Virus record (IMG/VR): IMGVR_UViG_3300042567_000108
Span: 1-64,000 of that record
Reading direction: 5' to 3' (one strand)
DNA: 64,000 nucleotides
From: a virus
The notes under the pieces were generated by a model. It was given only the letters and a program-made list of their open reading frames with translations. It searched no databases and was not told where the DNA came from. Both the position numbers and the translations under genes were made by a program. Below are positions 8,133 to 15,616 of this stretch, piece by piece; position 1 is the first letter of the stretch, and every line of letters starts with the position of its first letter.

Positions 8133-10133
8133 GTGGCAGGCAGAGATATTACGGATGGTCGCGCTACCCGCGCCATTGCTGTTGACCTTGGTATTGGTAC
8201 AGGTACTATCTGGCAAAACACTGGCATAGCCTATGACGTAGCCATTGCAGGTATCCCATTTTTCTTAGGGATTAAAGATGAGCGTCCTTATGAGCGTGCT
8301 ACTGCACCGTTTCGTAAAGAACAGTTTGATTCACAAACTAATCCAGGTGAGCAATCGCTTACTGGTTGGTGGCTGCGTAGTCAAAACTCATTTCATACTG
8401 GTAAAGGTGTTAAGTTTTATGACCCACTATCTAACCCATATGCTACAACTATTTCTACTAATTCGTACCGCTTTGCAGACAGTCAAGGGGTAAATGTATT
8501 TGATGAAGGAGAAGTGACACTTCTTAAAAGTGTAATTAATACACACGCAACTACTGGTCCAATTGTAGGTACAGACCATCAACATGTTAATCAACATGTT
8601 AGGTCAATTCAATGGAGCAGCACAAATGGTGTTTTGCTGCATGATGAATTTCATATAGATAAAATTGCTGCTAATGGAACAGTAACTCCTTTTGTTGCAT
8701 ACGTAGGTGGCACTGATGAAAAGGTTTATGCTGTATGTGACGATGGCGTATTTGCTTATTGGGTAACCAACAAGGTTCAAGGTGGCGCTAATAAAATCCA
8801 CATGTACAAGAAGGCATTAACTGACAATACAACAACCATTCCATCTCCTATGTTTTCTGGTACTGGTGTTGTAATTCAGTATGCAGCAATGGAGTTTATT
8901 AAAGACCGTATTGTTTTGTGTGTTAACAATTCTGTTTATGAATTAACTACTGTAGCAACCACACTACCTACACCTATATTTACTAATCAAAATACTAACT
9001 ATCATTATACAAGTGTTGCTGCTTCTGGTCCTGCTATCTATACCGCTGGACATTCTGGTATCTATTCTACTATTCAAAAATATACATTAGATAATACTGG
9101 TGTAATGCCTACGCTTACATCTGCTGTAGTTGCAGCAGAACTACCTGCTGGTGAGATTGTAGAAAAGTTGTACTACTACCTTGGCTATATGTGCATTGGA
9201 ACTAATAAAGGTATTCGAGTTGCAAGTATCAACGACCAAGATGGTTCTCTTACTTATGGTCCTCTTATTGTTGAAACATCACAGCCAGTTTATGACTTTG
9301 CTGGTAGAGATAGATTTATTTGGGCAGCATCGGGCATAGGTGCTTTAGATGGTGGACTTATTCGTGTTGATTTAGGAACAGAAATAGACTCATTGCGGTT
9401 TGCATACGCAAACGATTTGCAAATACAACAAAGCACAGAACATTACACAACAGGTGTAGCATTTTTGGGTAGCACTAATCGTCTTACATTTACTACAGCC
9501 TATAAGGTAACAAATGGTGCAATTTATTCAGAGTCACCTACAGAATTAGTAACCAATGGTTACTTAACTACTGGTTATATTAGGTATAACACATTAGAAC
9601 ACAAGCACTTTAAGCGTCTTGTTGGATTGGGTAACTTTGACTATGGCTCCATGAGCCTACAAACGGTTGACTTTGATGGCACTGTTTATGATGTTAACTC
9701 ATACGATGCTGCTATTGGTAATCCTGAGTCTACAATTACACAACCAACTGGTCCACAAGATGCAATTGCTTTGCGGTTTGTGTTATTTCGTGATGCAACA
9801 GACACTACTAAAGGTCCTGAGTTTAAAGGTTACCAACTTAAAGCACTACCTGCTAACCCACGTAACAGAATTATCAAGGTTCCTTTAATGAACTTTGATA
9901 TTGAAACAGACAAGTACAACACAACTATAGGCTACGAAGGCAGAGCCTTCGACAAACTAGCAGCACTAGAAACGGCTGAGAGCAATGGAGACATTGTGTC
10001 TTGGCAAGACTTCCGCACGGGAGAAACACAACAGGTACTTATTGAACAAGTACTGTTTAACACAAGTACTCCCCCCGATAAGAAACTTACTGGCTTCGGC
10101 GGTATAATTTCTCTGACCATTAGAACGGTATAA
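8133..10133 (+). CDS. Large tail/baseplate-like virion protein (666 aa)
   Basis: The GTG start follows AAAGGAGATACG. The homologue in unit B (48203-50419, 738 aa) also uses GTG. Shared regions include the N-terminus (AGRDIT-[DE]-GRATRAIAVD), FRKEQFD, SLTGWW, a central beta-propeller-like series (VAASGPAIY, IGTNKGIRVA, DQDGSLTYGPLIVETSQP) and the C-terminus EGRAFD...TIRTV. The B copy carries an inserted beta-domain of about 70 residues lacking here. Position before the lysis genes fits a tail hub or spike. Confidence 0.65.
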   Translation: MAGRDITDGRATRAIAVDLGIGTGTIWQNTGIAYDVAIAGIPFFLGIKDERPYERATAPFRKEQFDSQTNPGEQSLTGWWLRSQNSFHTGKGVKFYDPLSNPYATTISTNSYRFADSQGVNVFDEGEVTLLKSVINTHATTGPIVGTDHQHVNQHVRSIQWSSTNGVLLHDEFHIDKIAANGTVTPFVAYVGGTDEKVYAVCDDGVFAYWVTNKVQGGANKIHMYKKALTDNTTTIPSPMFSGTGVVIQYAAMEFIKDRIVLCVNNSVYELTTVATTLPTPIFTNQNTNYHYTSVAASGPAIYTAGHSGIYSTIQKYTLDNTGVMPTLTSAVVAAELPAGEIVEKLYYYLGYMCIGTNKGIRVASINDQDGSLTYGPLIVETSQPVYDFAGRDRFIWAASGIGALDGGLIRVDLGTEIDSLRFAYANDLQIQQSTEHYTTGVAFLGSTNRLTFTTAYKVTNGAIYSESPTELVTNGYLTTGYIRYNTLEHKHFKRLVGLGNFDYGSMSLQTVDFDGTVYDVNSYDAAIGNPESTITQPTGPQDAIALRFVLFRDATDTTKGPEFKGYQLKALPANPRNRIIKVPLMNFDIETDKYNTTIGYEGRAFDKLAALETAESNGDIVSWQDFRTGETQQVLIEQVLFNTSTPPDKKLTGFGGIISLTIRTV

Positions 10134-10137
10134 CACT

Positions 10138-10335
10138 ATGTCGCTACAAGACTGGGCTGCATTTGCCCTATCAATCACATCACTCATAGGTGCATTTGCA
10201 ATAATGATTCGCTGGATGGTTAAACATTATCTAGCAGAACTTAAGCCCAATGGGGGCAGCAGTGTGTCAGATAGATTGAACCGTGTTGAAACTCGAGTAG
10301 ACGACATTTATAAATTGTTATGTGAGAAACAGTAA
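10138..10335 (+). CDS. Small single-TM protein, holin-like (65 aa)
   Basis: One hydrophobic segment at about residues 6-28 is followed by a conserved KHYLAELKPNGGSSV motif and a charged coiled C-terminus. Homologue of 50419-50625 in unit B. Small TM protein plus coiled tail just upstream of the endolysin is the usual placement of an actinophage holin or lysis accessory protein. Which of this gene and 10926-11111 is the actual holin cannot be told from sequence. Confidence 0.6.
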   Translation: MSLQDWAAFALSITSLIGAFAIMIRWMVKHYLAELKPNGGSSVSDRLNRVETRVDDIYKLLCEKQ

Positions 10336-10424
10336 TGGGATTTACAACCATATTACCCGAGCCAATGTGGGACCCAGTAACACCAAACATTGACCTTGAA
10401 GAATGGGAAGATGACGATGAGTAA
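10335..10424 (+). CDS. Possible acidic micro-protein (29 aa)
   Basis: The ATG overlaps the previous stop (TAATG) and the stop overlaps the endolysin start. The product is Pro/Trp-containing and ends in an acidic EEWEDDDE. Tight overlap on both sides suggests it is translated, but unit B lacks it (there the two neighbours overlap directly), so it is dispensable or a coupling ORF. Confidence 0.4.
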   Translation: MGFTTILPEPMWDPVTPNIDLEEWEDDDE

Positions 10425-10908
10425 AGCAACACCTGCTGCTATAGCAGTGCTACGTCAAGCAACAGCCTTGCGCCCTAAGCGCAAGAAGGCTAGCGATGGA
10501 TTACTACCATCTGCTGCACACATGAAGCAGAGTCCTAACTCAGACCACAACACAGGGTTAGCCGTTGATTTAACGCATGACCCTAAGAATGGAATTGATT
10601 GTGCTGACATTTTTGAAAAAATTAAAAGCGATAAGCGTGTTAAGTATCTTATCTTTCAAGGCAAAATCTGGTCTAAAGAAAAGGCTAAGCAAGGAAACAG
10701 GCGATACACTGGGAGTAACCCTCACAATAAGCATCTACATATTTCTATTGTTGATACTTATAGGAACGATGTTTCTCCCTGGTTCCCATGGTTAGACCAG
10801 CCTAAGATTGTTAATCAGATTATTGCAAAGGTAACACCAGTGCCTGCTAAGAAGGCATACAAGACCGAAGTTTGTACTTGCTGCAAATTGCACAGTACAA
10901 AGTCCTAA
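10417..10908 (+). CDS. M15-like peptidase, probable endolysin (163 aa)
   Basis: Contains the zinc-peptidase M15/VanY-type signature: SDHNTGLAVDLTH (zinc His and Asp) in the first half and HNKHLHIS (third zinc ligand and catalytic region) about 50 residues later. Such domains cut peptide cross-links of peptidoglycan. The ATG at 10417 is chosen because its product aligns with the N-terminus of the unit B homologue (50622-51131) and GGAAG lies 6 nt upstream. The C-terminal TEVCTCCKLH tail is conserved in B and may be a wall-binding or metal-binding tag. It sits between two small membrane proteins in a lysis cassette. Confidence 0.75.
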   Translation: MSKATPAAIAVLRQATALRPKRKKASDGLLPSAAHMKQSPNSDHNTGLAVDLTHDPKNGIDCADIFEKIKSDKRVKYLIFQGKIWSKEKAKQGNRRYTGSNPHNKHLHISIVDTYRNDVSPWFPWLDQPKIVNQIIAKVTPVPAKKAYKTEVCTCCKLHSTKS

Positions 10909-10925
10909 TCCCCTAGGAGGATACA

Positions 10926-11111
10926 ATGGAACAATTCAAGCAACTATCACTAACATGGTTTCGTGCAGCAGCAGCCTCTGCTGTAGCACTATTTCTTGCT
11001 GGTGAGTCAGACCTTAAGACACTAGCAATGGCAGCATTGGCTGGATTTGCTGGTCCACTGCTCAAGTGGCTAGATAACTCTGCTCCAGAGTTTGGTCGCG
11101 GTTCAAAGTAA
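10926..11111 (+). CDS. Small membrane protein, putative holin (61 aa)
   Basis: A strong CTAGGAGG site precedes the start. Two hydrophobic stretches (about 12-25 and 31-47) are separated by a short acidic turn and followed by a polar C-terminus, a class II holin topology. Homologue of 51141-51332 in unit B (shared WFRAA or YLRAA start and DLKTLAMA/DPKALGSA turn). It is the last late gene before the terminator. Confidence 0.65.
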   Translation: MEQFKQLSLTWFRAAAASAVALFLAGESDLKTLAMAALAGFAGPLLKWLDNSAPEFGRGSK

Positions 11112-11151
11112 TACCCTTTTAAAGGGCGTAGCAGCCTCGTAGAGACAAGAA

Positions 11152-11195
11152 GCCCCCGCTCAGGTACATTAACCTACCTGGCGGGGGTCTTTTTC
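11152..11195 (+). terminator. Rho-independent terminator of late operon (unit A)
   Basis: A 7-bp CCCCCGC/GCGGGGG stem continues into a 6-bp CAGGTA/TACCTG stem with a CATTAACC loop and is followed by TCTTTTT. It lies 40 nt after the last late gene and just before the convergent whiB-like gene, insulating the two transcription units. Confidence 0.9.
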
Positions 11196-11199
11196 TGTT

Positions 11200-11460
11200 T
11201 TAATTGTAGTCTAAATACAACTGGCGTGGAATTATATTAAGTTTTCTACGCATGTCCTTGCGCTGATACTCGGTGGTATTGCCCCAGTATCCCATGACTT
11301 CATGCTTTAGGGCATAGTCTAGACACTCATTAACTACTGGGCAGGCACCGCATATCTTGCGAAGCATACGTATGTTGGGGTAGGTACTTGCTTTTTCTTC
11401 TGTGAAGAAGGCTTCAGGGTCTGAGTTAGCACAGTTAGCCTCTTCTCGAAATGCGTACAT
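11200..11460 (-). CDS. WhiB-like Fe-S transcription regulator (86 aa)
   Basis: Four cysteines at residues 10, 37, 40 and 46 give the WhiB pattern C-x26-C-x2-C-x5-C. It is followed by GYWGN (the family's G-[IV]-WGG turn, slightly changed) and a basic C-terminal helix. Wbl proteins bind a 4Fe-4S cluster and sigma factor region 4, and are restricted to Actinobacteria and their phages. The start at 11460 is chosen because AGGAGG lies directly upstream and overlaps the fmdB-like stop; a longer in-frame extension lacks a site. Unit B has a diverged copy at 58330-58659. Confidence 0.85.
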   Translation of the reverse strand: MYAFREEANCANSDPEAFFTEEKASTYPNIRMLRKICGACPVVNECLDYALKHEVMGYWGNTTEYQRKDMRRKLNIIPRQLYLDYN

Positions 11461-11633
11461 TATCCTCCTGTTGAGTAGAAACCAGAACCTTTGAACTTCA
11501 CGGGTGGTGAAGTCCATACTCTAGTCATTACCATCTGACAACAGACTGGTTCTCTGTCATCTCCAAACTCACGATACACCTCTTGTGTCATGTTGCACAA
11601 GTCGCACTTGTAATCATAGTTAGGCACAATCAT
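11460..11633 (-). CDS. FmdB-like zinc ribbon protein (57 aa)
   Basis: Small protein with YDYKCDLC (first Cys pair), a later CC and the family-typical ending PPVKFKGSGFYSTGG. FmdB-type regulatory zinc ribbons usually have two CxxC knuckles; here the second is CC. The stop (TAATG) is coupled to the WhiB gene. Unit B counterpart: 57250-57426. Transcriptional role is inferred from the family name only. Confidence 0.7.
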   Translation of the reverse strand: MIVPNYDYKCDLCNMTQEVYREFGDDREPVCCQMVMTRVWTSPPVKFKGSGFYSTGG

Positions 11634-11847
11634 CTCCATCTATCTCAGTGGGTGCAGTTGTAACTGTCCCACATTCTATACACTCTTGGGCTAAGTCATA
11701 CCAGCCTACTGCTCTAGTGTCTTCATCCCACATAACCGTAACCTTAAACATTTTGCATCCACAAATGCAAGCAAAGGTTGGTTCACCTCTAAGGTCGTTC
11801 ACTTTTGCTATTCCAGTACATCTTATAGTACTCAACATCAAGTGCAA
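11620..11847 (-). CDS. Zinc-ribbon small protein (75 aa or shorter)
   Basis: Cys pattern CICGC...CIECG around a DLRGEPTF core, homologous to 57594-57818 in unit B (CPCGC...CAECG, DIRGEPTL). It probably binds zinc. The start is uncertain: an in-frame GTG at 11802 has a GGAA nearby and reduces overlap with the upstream gene. Function unknown. Confidence 0.65.
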   Translation of the reverse strand: MHLMLSTIRCTGIAKVNDLRGEPTFACICGCKMFKVTVMWDEDTRAVGWYDLAQECIECGTVTTAPTEIDGDDCA

Positions 11848-12538
11848 AGCGTTTCATGTGCTTAACTAATGCACCCGTGTGCGTGTACAAAGGTACTGCT
11901 GCCTTAGCCATTAGTCTAAAGAAGTTTATATCTTCCGATACGAACTGCTCGCCAACTCCAGTCTCGTTAAAGTAAGGGACAAAACCATGCACTTTTCGCA
12001 TGGCTGTGACTGCGTTGCGGTGCATGAGCACGAATCCAAAGCCCGCTGAACCGACCTTAATGACCGCATTAACTGGTAGCGGGTGTACATATGAAATCTT
12101 ATAATCATCTTCAGTCCAATTGAATACAGCAGGATACGGGGACATAAGTGAACCTTCATTCTCTTTAGAGATGAAGTATGTACCAGTAACTACTGGTCTA
12201 TCTACTGGGTCTGCTGCGTTCCATACTGCTTGAAGTGCTTCTTCATTAAGTACTATGTCGCTATCTACCCACAGAATCCAATCAAAGTCTGTCTTGTCAT
12301 ACCAGAAATCTAACGCTTGTTGACGTTGTCTTCCAATCTGGTTGCCCTGTACACGCATGGCTGATGTGATAGGCAGGCTTGACTTTAGTGCTGCATACAC
12401 AACACCTTCAGTGAACTTGCCATCAGTATTGCCACCATCACACCAACACAGAATGATTTGATTATTCGTCTGTATCTTCGGTCTGCTCGACATCTGTTGA
12501 TTGTGATACAGCGGTGTCTTCTTGGTTGTCTTGCTCAT
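11789..12538 (-). CDS. Glycosyltransferase-like protein, GT-A type (up to 249 aa)
   Basis: Has a nucleotide-sugar-like start (CWCDGGNTDGKFT), an RVQGNQIGRQRQ helix and WVDSDI, the DxD-type metal motif of GT-A enzymes, followed by VVTGTYFISKENEG and an ED...H arrangement near the C-terminus. Homologue of 47471-48193 in unit B, where it lies among tail genes. It might glycosylate host surface polymers, virion proteins or modified DNA. ATG at 12493 is an alternative start closer in length to B. Confidence 0.65.
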   Translation of the reverse strand: MSKTTKKTPLYHNQQMSSRPKIQTNNQIILCWCDGGNTDGKFTEGVVYAALKSSLPITSAMRVQGNQIGRQRQQALDFWYDKTDFDWILWVDSDIVLNEEALQAVWNAADPVDRPVVTGTYFISKENEGSLMSPYPAVFNWTEDDYKISYVHPLPVNAVIKVGSAGFGFVLMHRNAVTAMRKVHGFVPYFNETGVGEQFVSEDINFFRLMAKAAVPLYTHTGALVKHMKRFALDVEYYKMYWNSKSERP

Positions 12539-13136
12539 GATATGGCTTCCACCCTCCTAGGTGTTTGACTAATGAATTGAGTGCACGCTGCACCTTCATA
12601 CGTGCTCCGTCTGGTGTGCTTTCCATTTCCTTAGATAGCATTGTCCAGTCTGGTGAGTCTACGCTAAAGCGTAGCCTGAGTATGTTTTGCTTTTGCTCTG
12701 ATAATTTGTAGAAGGCTGATGCTATGTCTGAGCGTAGCGATAACCAATTGTTACCATCTGATGCTGCACCACTACCAAACTTAGCATTAAGGTCTTGAAT
12801 TTTGGTAGGGATTTCATAAGTCTCACCAATGATTGAAGGCAAGAAGGCTTCAACTACTGACACATCATAGTAATACAAGTCTGATGTATCGTAACCAACC
12901 TTACGTGCTTTCTCGCGCTCACAAAACTTAAGTGCTGCATTACGTAATGACTTAGCAATTAACTTGTCGCGGTCTTTTTGTTCTAGAGCAGACCACTCTT
13001 TGTACTTACGGGGATGACCGACAAACCATACCCACAACTCTTGCCCTATGTCATCACGTTCTAACATAGTGTAACGCTTAGCGTACTCGGCAGCGAGTTG
13101 CTGTACTAACTGGTTGTATTCCTCAATGTAATTCAT
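12462..13136 (-). CDS. Sigma-70-like DNA-binding protein (224 aa)
   Basis: The N-terminal ~100 residues resemble sigma region 2 (RDDIGQELWVWF, then a run of basic helices). A C-terminal helix-turn-helix at about 150-195 (LSEQKQNILRLRF...ARMKVQRALNSLVK) resembles region 4. Similar actinophage proteins are commonly called sigma factors. Homologue of 56282-56974 in unit B. The acidic Gln/Asp/Glu tail is low complexity. It could redirect host RNA polymerase to phage promoters; not proven by motif alone. Confidence 0.6.
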   Translation of the reverse strand: MNYIEEYNQLVQQLAAEYAKRYTMLERDDIGQELWVWFVGHPRKYKEWSALEQKDRDKLIAKSLRNAALKFCEREKARKVGYDTSDLYYYDVSVVEAFLPSIIGETYEIPTKIQDLNAKFGSGAASDGNNWLSLRSDIASAFYKLSEQKQNILRLRFSVDSPDWTMLSKEMESTPDGARMKVQRALNSLVKHLGGWKPYHEQDNQEDTAVSQSTDVEQTEDTDE

Positions 13137-13873
13137 TATGGAATAATTACCTCACCATTTACAATTGGAACAGCAAACGGTGTGACCTTGCGGTTGTGTT
13201 CAACAAGGATACCCATGCCTGTCTGCCAGTTGGCAGAGCCTGATGTAAGGTAAGATGCCTGTTTAATATCCATCATGTGACCGACCTCTAACCCGTATAA
13301 AGTACTGGTTTTTCCGTAAAATCCTGTGGTCTCATGTTGTAATCCAACGCGGTGCGTGTGTCCACACACTACTGATTTACCTAAGCGCTTGGCTAGATTT
13401 AATGCAGTGGCTCCTGGTGCACGGTTAAGTGCGCCTTCATCACCGTGTGCCATTACCCAACCAGGTAGTAACTCATGCATCTTATGTAAGTAATTAATCT
13501 TTAACTTGCCGTAGCCTAATAGTTCTTCAATCTCTAATGACTTGAGTGACATAAAGGCTGGCGCATACTTGCGCATGTATGTATCAATGCGGTCAGTATG
13601 GTTACTGCGTTGAATGTAAAATGGCTTGTTACCCAGTGCTTTGCGGTAACGAGCCATGATGTCGTGCGTTAAATCAATACTATCTTGTAGGGTCTCAGCA
13701 TATTCTCCTGCCATACCCTTGTTCCAACGTGATGGTTCTGGTGCATCTAGTTCATCTCCTACACACCAGAGTTCATCTGGTTTATAGTCTTGGATAAACT
13801 CTAGTGTGGCATCTACAGTTTTATCGTGTTGATACGGTATCTGTAAATCGCTTAATACGACTACTCGTTTCAC
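13136..13873 (-). CDS. Calcineurin-like metallophosphoesterase (245 aa)
   Basis: Ordered metal-binding motifs of the family: SDLQIPYQ near the N-terminus (DxQ where DxH is usual), GDELD, SNHTDR (replacing GNH[DE]), HGDE and GHTHR. It likely hydrolyses phosphodiester or nucleotide substrates; phage members include exonuclease- and ppGpp/cNMP-related enzymes, but the substrate here is unknown. Absent from unit B, where an unrelated PD-(D/E)XK-like gene occupies the slot before the sigma-like gene. The stop overlaps the sigma-like start. Confidence 0.75.
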   Translation of the reverse strand: MKRVVVLSDLQIPYQHDKTVDATLEFIQDYKPDELWCVGDELDAPEPSRWNKGMAGEYAETLQDSIDLTHDIMARYRKALGNKPFYIQRSNHTDRIDTYMRKYAPAFMSLKSLEIEELLGYGKLKINYLHKMHELLPGWVMAHGDEGALNRAPGATALNLAKRLGKSVVCGHTHRVGLQHETTGFYGKTSTLYGLEVGHMMDIKQASYLTSGSANWQTGMGILVEHNRKVTPFAVPIVNGEVIIP

Positions 13874-13875
13874 AT

Positions 13876-14169
13876 CTATTCTCCATTGCTAGGGATTCCT
13901 TCCCACTGTCCACGCTGGACAAGCAACCCAATTATGGCATAGTTTGCAAGGTCAAGTAGTGTATCTTCAATAGATTCATAGTTGGGCGTGTCGCCTGTAT
14001 CTATCAGGTTGTTAAGCCGTGCGAGTTTGTCATACATACGCACACGCAGCCCGTTCATTGGTCCGCCTGGTGCTCCTGATATATTCATAGGACCATAGTC
14101 GGCATGCTTTTTGTACATGATTTTTGCTAGTTCATTTAAGATTACATCTACATCATCACTGCTCTTCAT
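13876..14169 (-). CDS. DUF1599 / Nmad1-like protein (97 aa)
   Basis: The pattern KHADYGPMNIS...GLRVRMYDKLARLNNL...ESIEDTLLDLANYAIIGLL matches the all-helical family known as nucleotide modification associated domain 1 (DUF1599). Related by fold to MazG-like phosphohydrolases, it is often encoded in phages with modified bases. Homologue inside 55512-55898 of unit B. Whether these phages have modified DNA is unknown. Confidence 0.65.
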   Translation of the reverse strand: MKSSDDVDVILNELAKIMYKKHADYGPMNISGAPGGPMNGLRVRMYDKLARLNNLIDTGDTPNYESIEDTLLDLANYAIIGLLVQRGQWEGIPSNGE

Positions 14170-14470
14170 CTAATATCTCCTTCATGTGGTCGTCAAAGTT
14201 AGTCATTGCTTCTTTGATTGAGAACTCAGCCCATACTTCTTCTGCCTTGCCGTACTTGCTGGCTACTAGGATAGCAGCCAATGCTGTAGTACACATCTTG
14301 GCATCTTCTAAATCACCCTTAACAAGGGTGTCGTAGATGTCATGCAATGCTCCTACTACATCAAGCAATCTATCTTCTGATACTGGAATACCAATAGCAA
14401 AATCTAAATGGTCAACGTGTTCCCAAAACGTATGGTCAAGCGGGGGTAATGCACTCTCTGATTCGCTCAT
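14156..14470 (-). CDS. Acidic helical protein of unknown function (104 aa)
   Basis: No recognised family. Highly acidic and helical, with the stretch DRLLDVVGALHDIYDTL and a C-terminal DDHMKEILDEEQ. Overlaps the primase gene by 35 nt and the DUF1599 gene by 14 nt, so it is co-translated. The unit B gene in the same slot (55167-55505) starts with a CxxC finger and does not look homologous. Confidence 0.6.
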   Translation of the reverse strand: MSESESALPPLDHTFWEHVDHLDFAIGIPVSEDRLLDVVGALHDIYDTLVKGDLEDAKMCTTALAAILVASKYGKAEEVWAEFSIKEAMTNFDDHMKEILDEEQ

Positions 14471-15080
14471 CTAGCCACTCACTTCCTTGTTTAATCATCA
14501 TGCTGTTGACATCTTCACCATCAGGCATACTGATAATGTTGACATTACCTAACTCTCTACTGATTTTCTTGCCGAACTCTAGCCCTGCTGCATCACCATC
14601 TGCTAGCACAATGACCACATCAAAGTCGTCAAGTATCTTGGCATAGTGTGGCTTCCAGTTGTTAGCCCCAGGTATACCAATGGTTGGGTGTGTAGTTTTA
14701 ACTGACATCATAATACAATCGAACTCACCTTCGGTGACACAAATGTATTTGTCTGCAACGAAGCATGCTTGTGTATTAAACATGGTTGTCTTAGCACCTA
14801 CTAGACCCATGTACTTAGGGTCTTCACCATGCATACCACGGAATCTAATATCAACTACACCTGACGGTGTAATGTATGGGATAGCAAGTCTACCTTTGTA
14901 TGGCTCATGACCTGGAAGCGGTTCGTCTACCACCCCCAGATGAAAGATGCTTGCCTCGTCTACCGAGAGTTGACGGCTTGCCAGATATTCCTCTGCGAGA
15001 TTTATCTTTGCTGCGTATCTCTGTGTTGCCTGAAGCAAGAACTGACGCTGCGAATTTGACAGCCTCACGATAATCACCAC
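14436..15080 (-). CDS. Primase TOPRIM-domain polypeptide (214 aa)
   Basis: DnaG-type core: RLAIPYITPSGVVDIRFRG, the TOPRIM acidic motif VTEGEFDCI, GIPGANNWKPHY and VLADGDAAGLEFG (DxD of TOPRIM), followed by MPDGEDVN. It lacks its own zinc domain, which lies in the overlapping upstream frame (14905-15288). The start given is a GTG with a poorly spaced site, so it may instead be made by a +1 frameshift from the zinc-domain ORF or by coupled reinitiation. The same layout is found in unit B. Confidence 0.75.
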   Translation of the reverse strand: MVIIVRLSNSQRQFLLQATQRYAAKINLAEEYLASRQLSVDEASIFHLGVVDEPLPGHEPYKGRLAIPYITPSGVVDIRFRGMHGEDPKYMGLVGAKTTMFNTQACFVADKYICVTEGEFDCIMMSVKTTHPTIGIPGANNWKPHYAKILDDFDVVIVLADGDAAGLEFGKKISRELGNVNIISMPDGEDVNSMMIKQGSEWLDERIRECITPA

Positions 15081-15288
15081 CTTCTTTGTACATAATTAGG
15101 GAATAAGTATCGCCTTTAACTCCACAACCGTGGCAGATAAAGGCGTTCTTATCAAAGTTAACTGCTGCTGATGCATGTGAATCTATATGAAACGGACACT
15201 TCATTTTGCGCCAACCGCTGCCCATAGCAGGCACGGTTGCGCCTATGTAGTGTAGGTACTCACCAATATCAGGCTTGTCCCTTTCCAA
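14905..15288 (-). CDS. Primase zinc-binding domain polypeptide (127 aa)
   Basis: CHC2-type zinc finger: CPFHIDSHASAAVNF followed by FICHGCGVKGD, the DnaG N-terminal template-recognition module. Homology with unit B (54325-54699) is clear up to KFA at about residue 80 and then stops, while the +1 frame becomes conserved. That is the expected signature of a frameshift or split gene, with residues after about 80 being a non-conserved tail. The overlap with the TOPRIM ORF is 176 nt. Confidence 0.7.
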   Translation of the reverse strand: MERDKPDIGEYLHYIGATVPAMGSGWRKMKCPFHIDSHASAAVNFDKNAFICHGCGVKGDTYSLIMYKEGGDYREAVKFAASVLASGNTEIRSKDKSRRGISGKPSTLGRRGKHLSSGGGRRTASRS

Positions 15289-15616
15289 TTGCTCTCCTTA
15301 ATAAATCTACATACACATAGCCAGGCATGGTGCAGTACCAATCTTCAGGGCTTCCCCTACCCTTACGTTTGTGCCACACCACACCTGTCCATGCGTTGTC
15401 GTTAGCCATCTCGACTATCAACTCTTCTGTCCACCCCGCCAAGTCCATCTTGGCGTGGTTTTTTATCTCTATTGTAACTCCAGGTATACCTGAGATGTCA
15501 CCTTTATCTAGGGTTGCACCAGCCAAGCGTCTGTCTACATAAGGGAACCATTGCTTGAGATACTTAACTACATCTCGCTCTGCTCCTGAGCCTTTGGCTT
15601 TGGCTGCGCTACCCAT
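15269..15616 (-). CDS. Holliday-junction-resolvase-like PD-(D/E)XK nuclease (115 aa)
   Basis: KGSGAERDVVKYL helix, then KGDISGIPGVTIEIKNH, the D...ExK active-site pattern of archaeal-type resolvases and related phage nucleases, and WTEELIVEM. Positional homologue in B at 53973-54341 (EGDVVVR...IIECKAPG). Sits between helicase and primase and overlaps both neighbours, as expected for a recombination or branch-processing enzyme. Confidence 0.7.
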   Translation of the reverse strand: MGSAAKAKGSGAERDVVKYLKQWFPYVDRRLAGATLDKGDISGIPGVTIEIKNHAKMDLAGWTEELIVEMANDNAWTGVVWHKRKGRGSPEDWYCTMPGYVYVDLLRRAIGKGQA

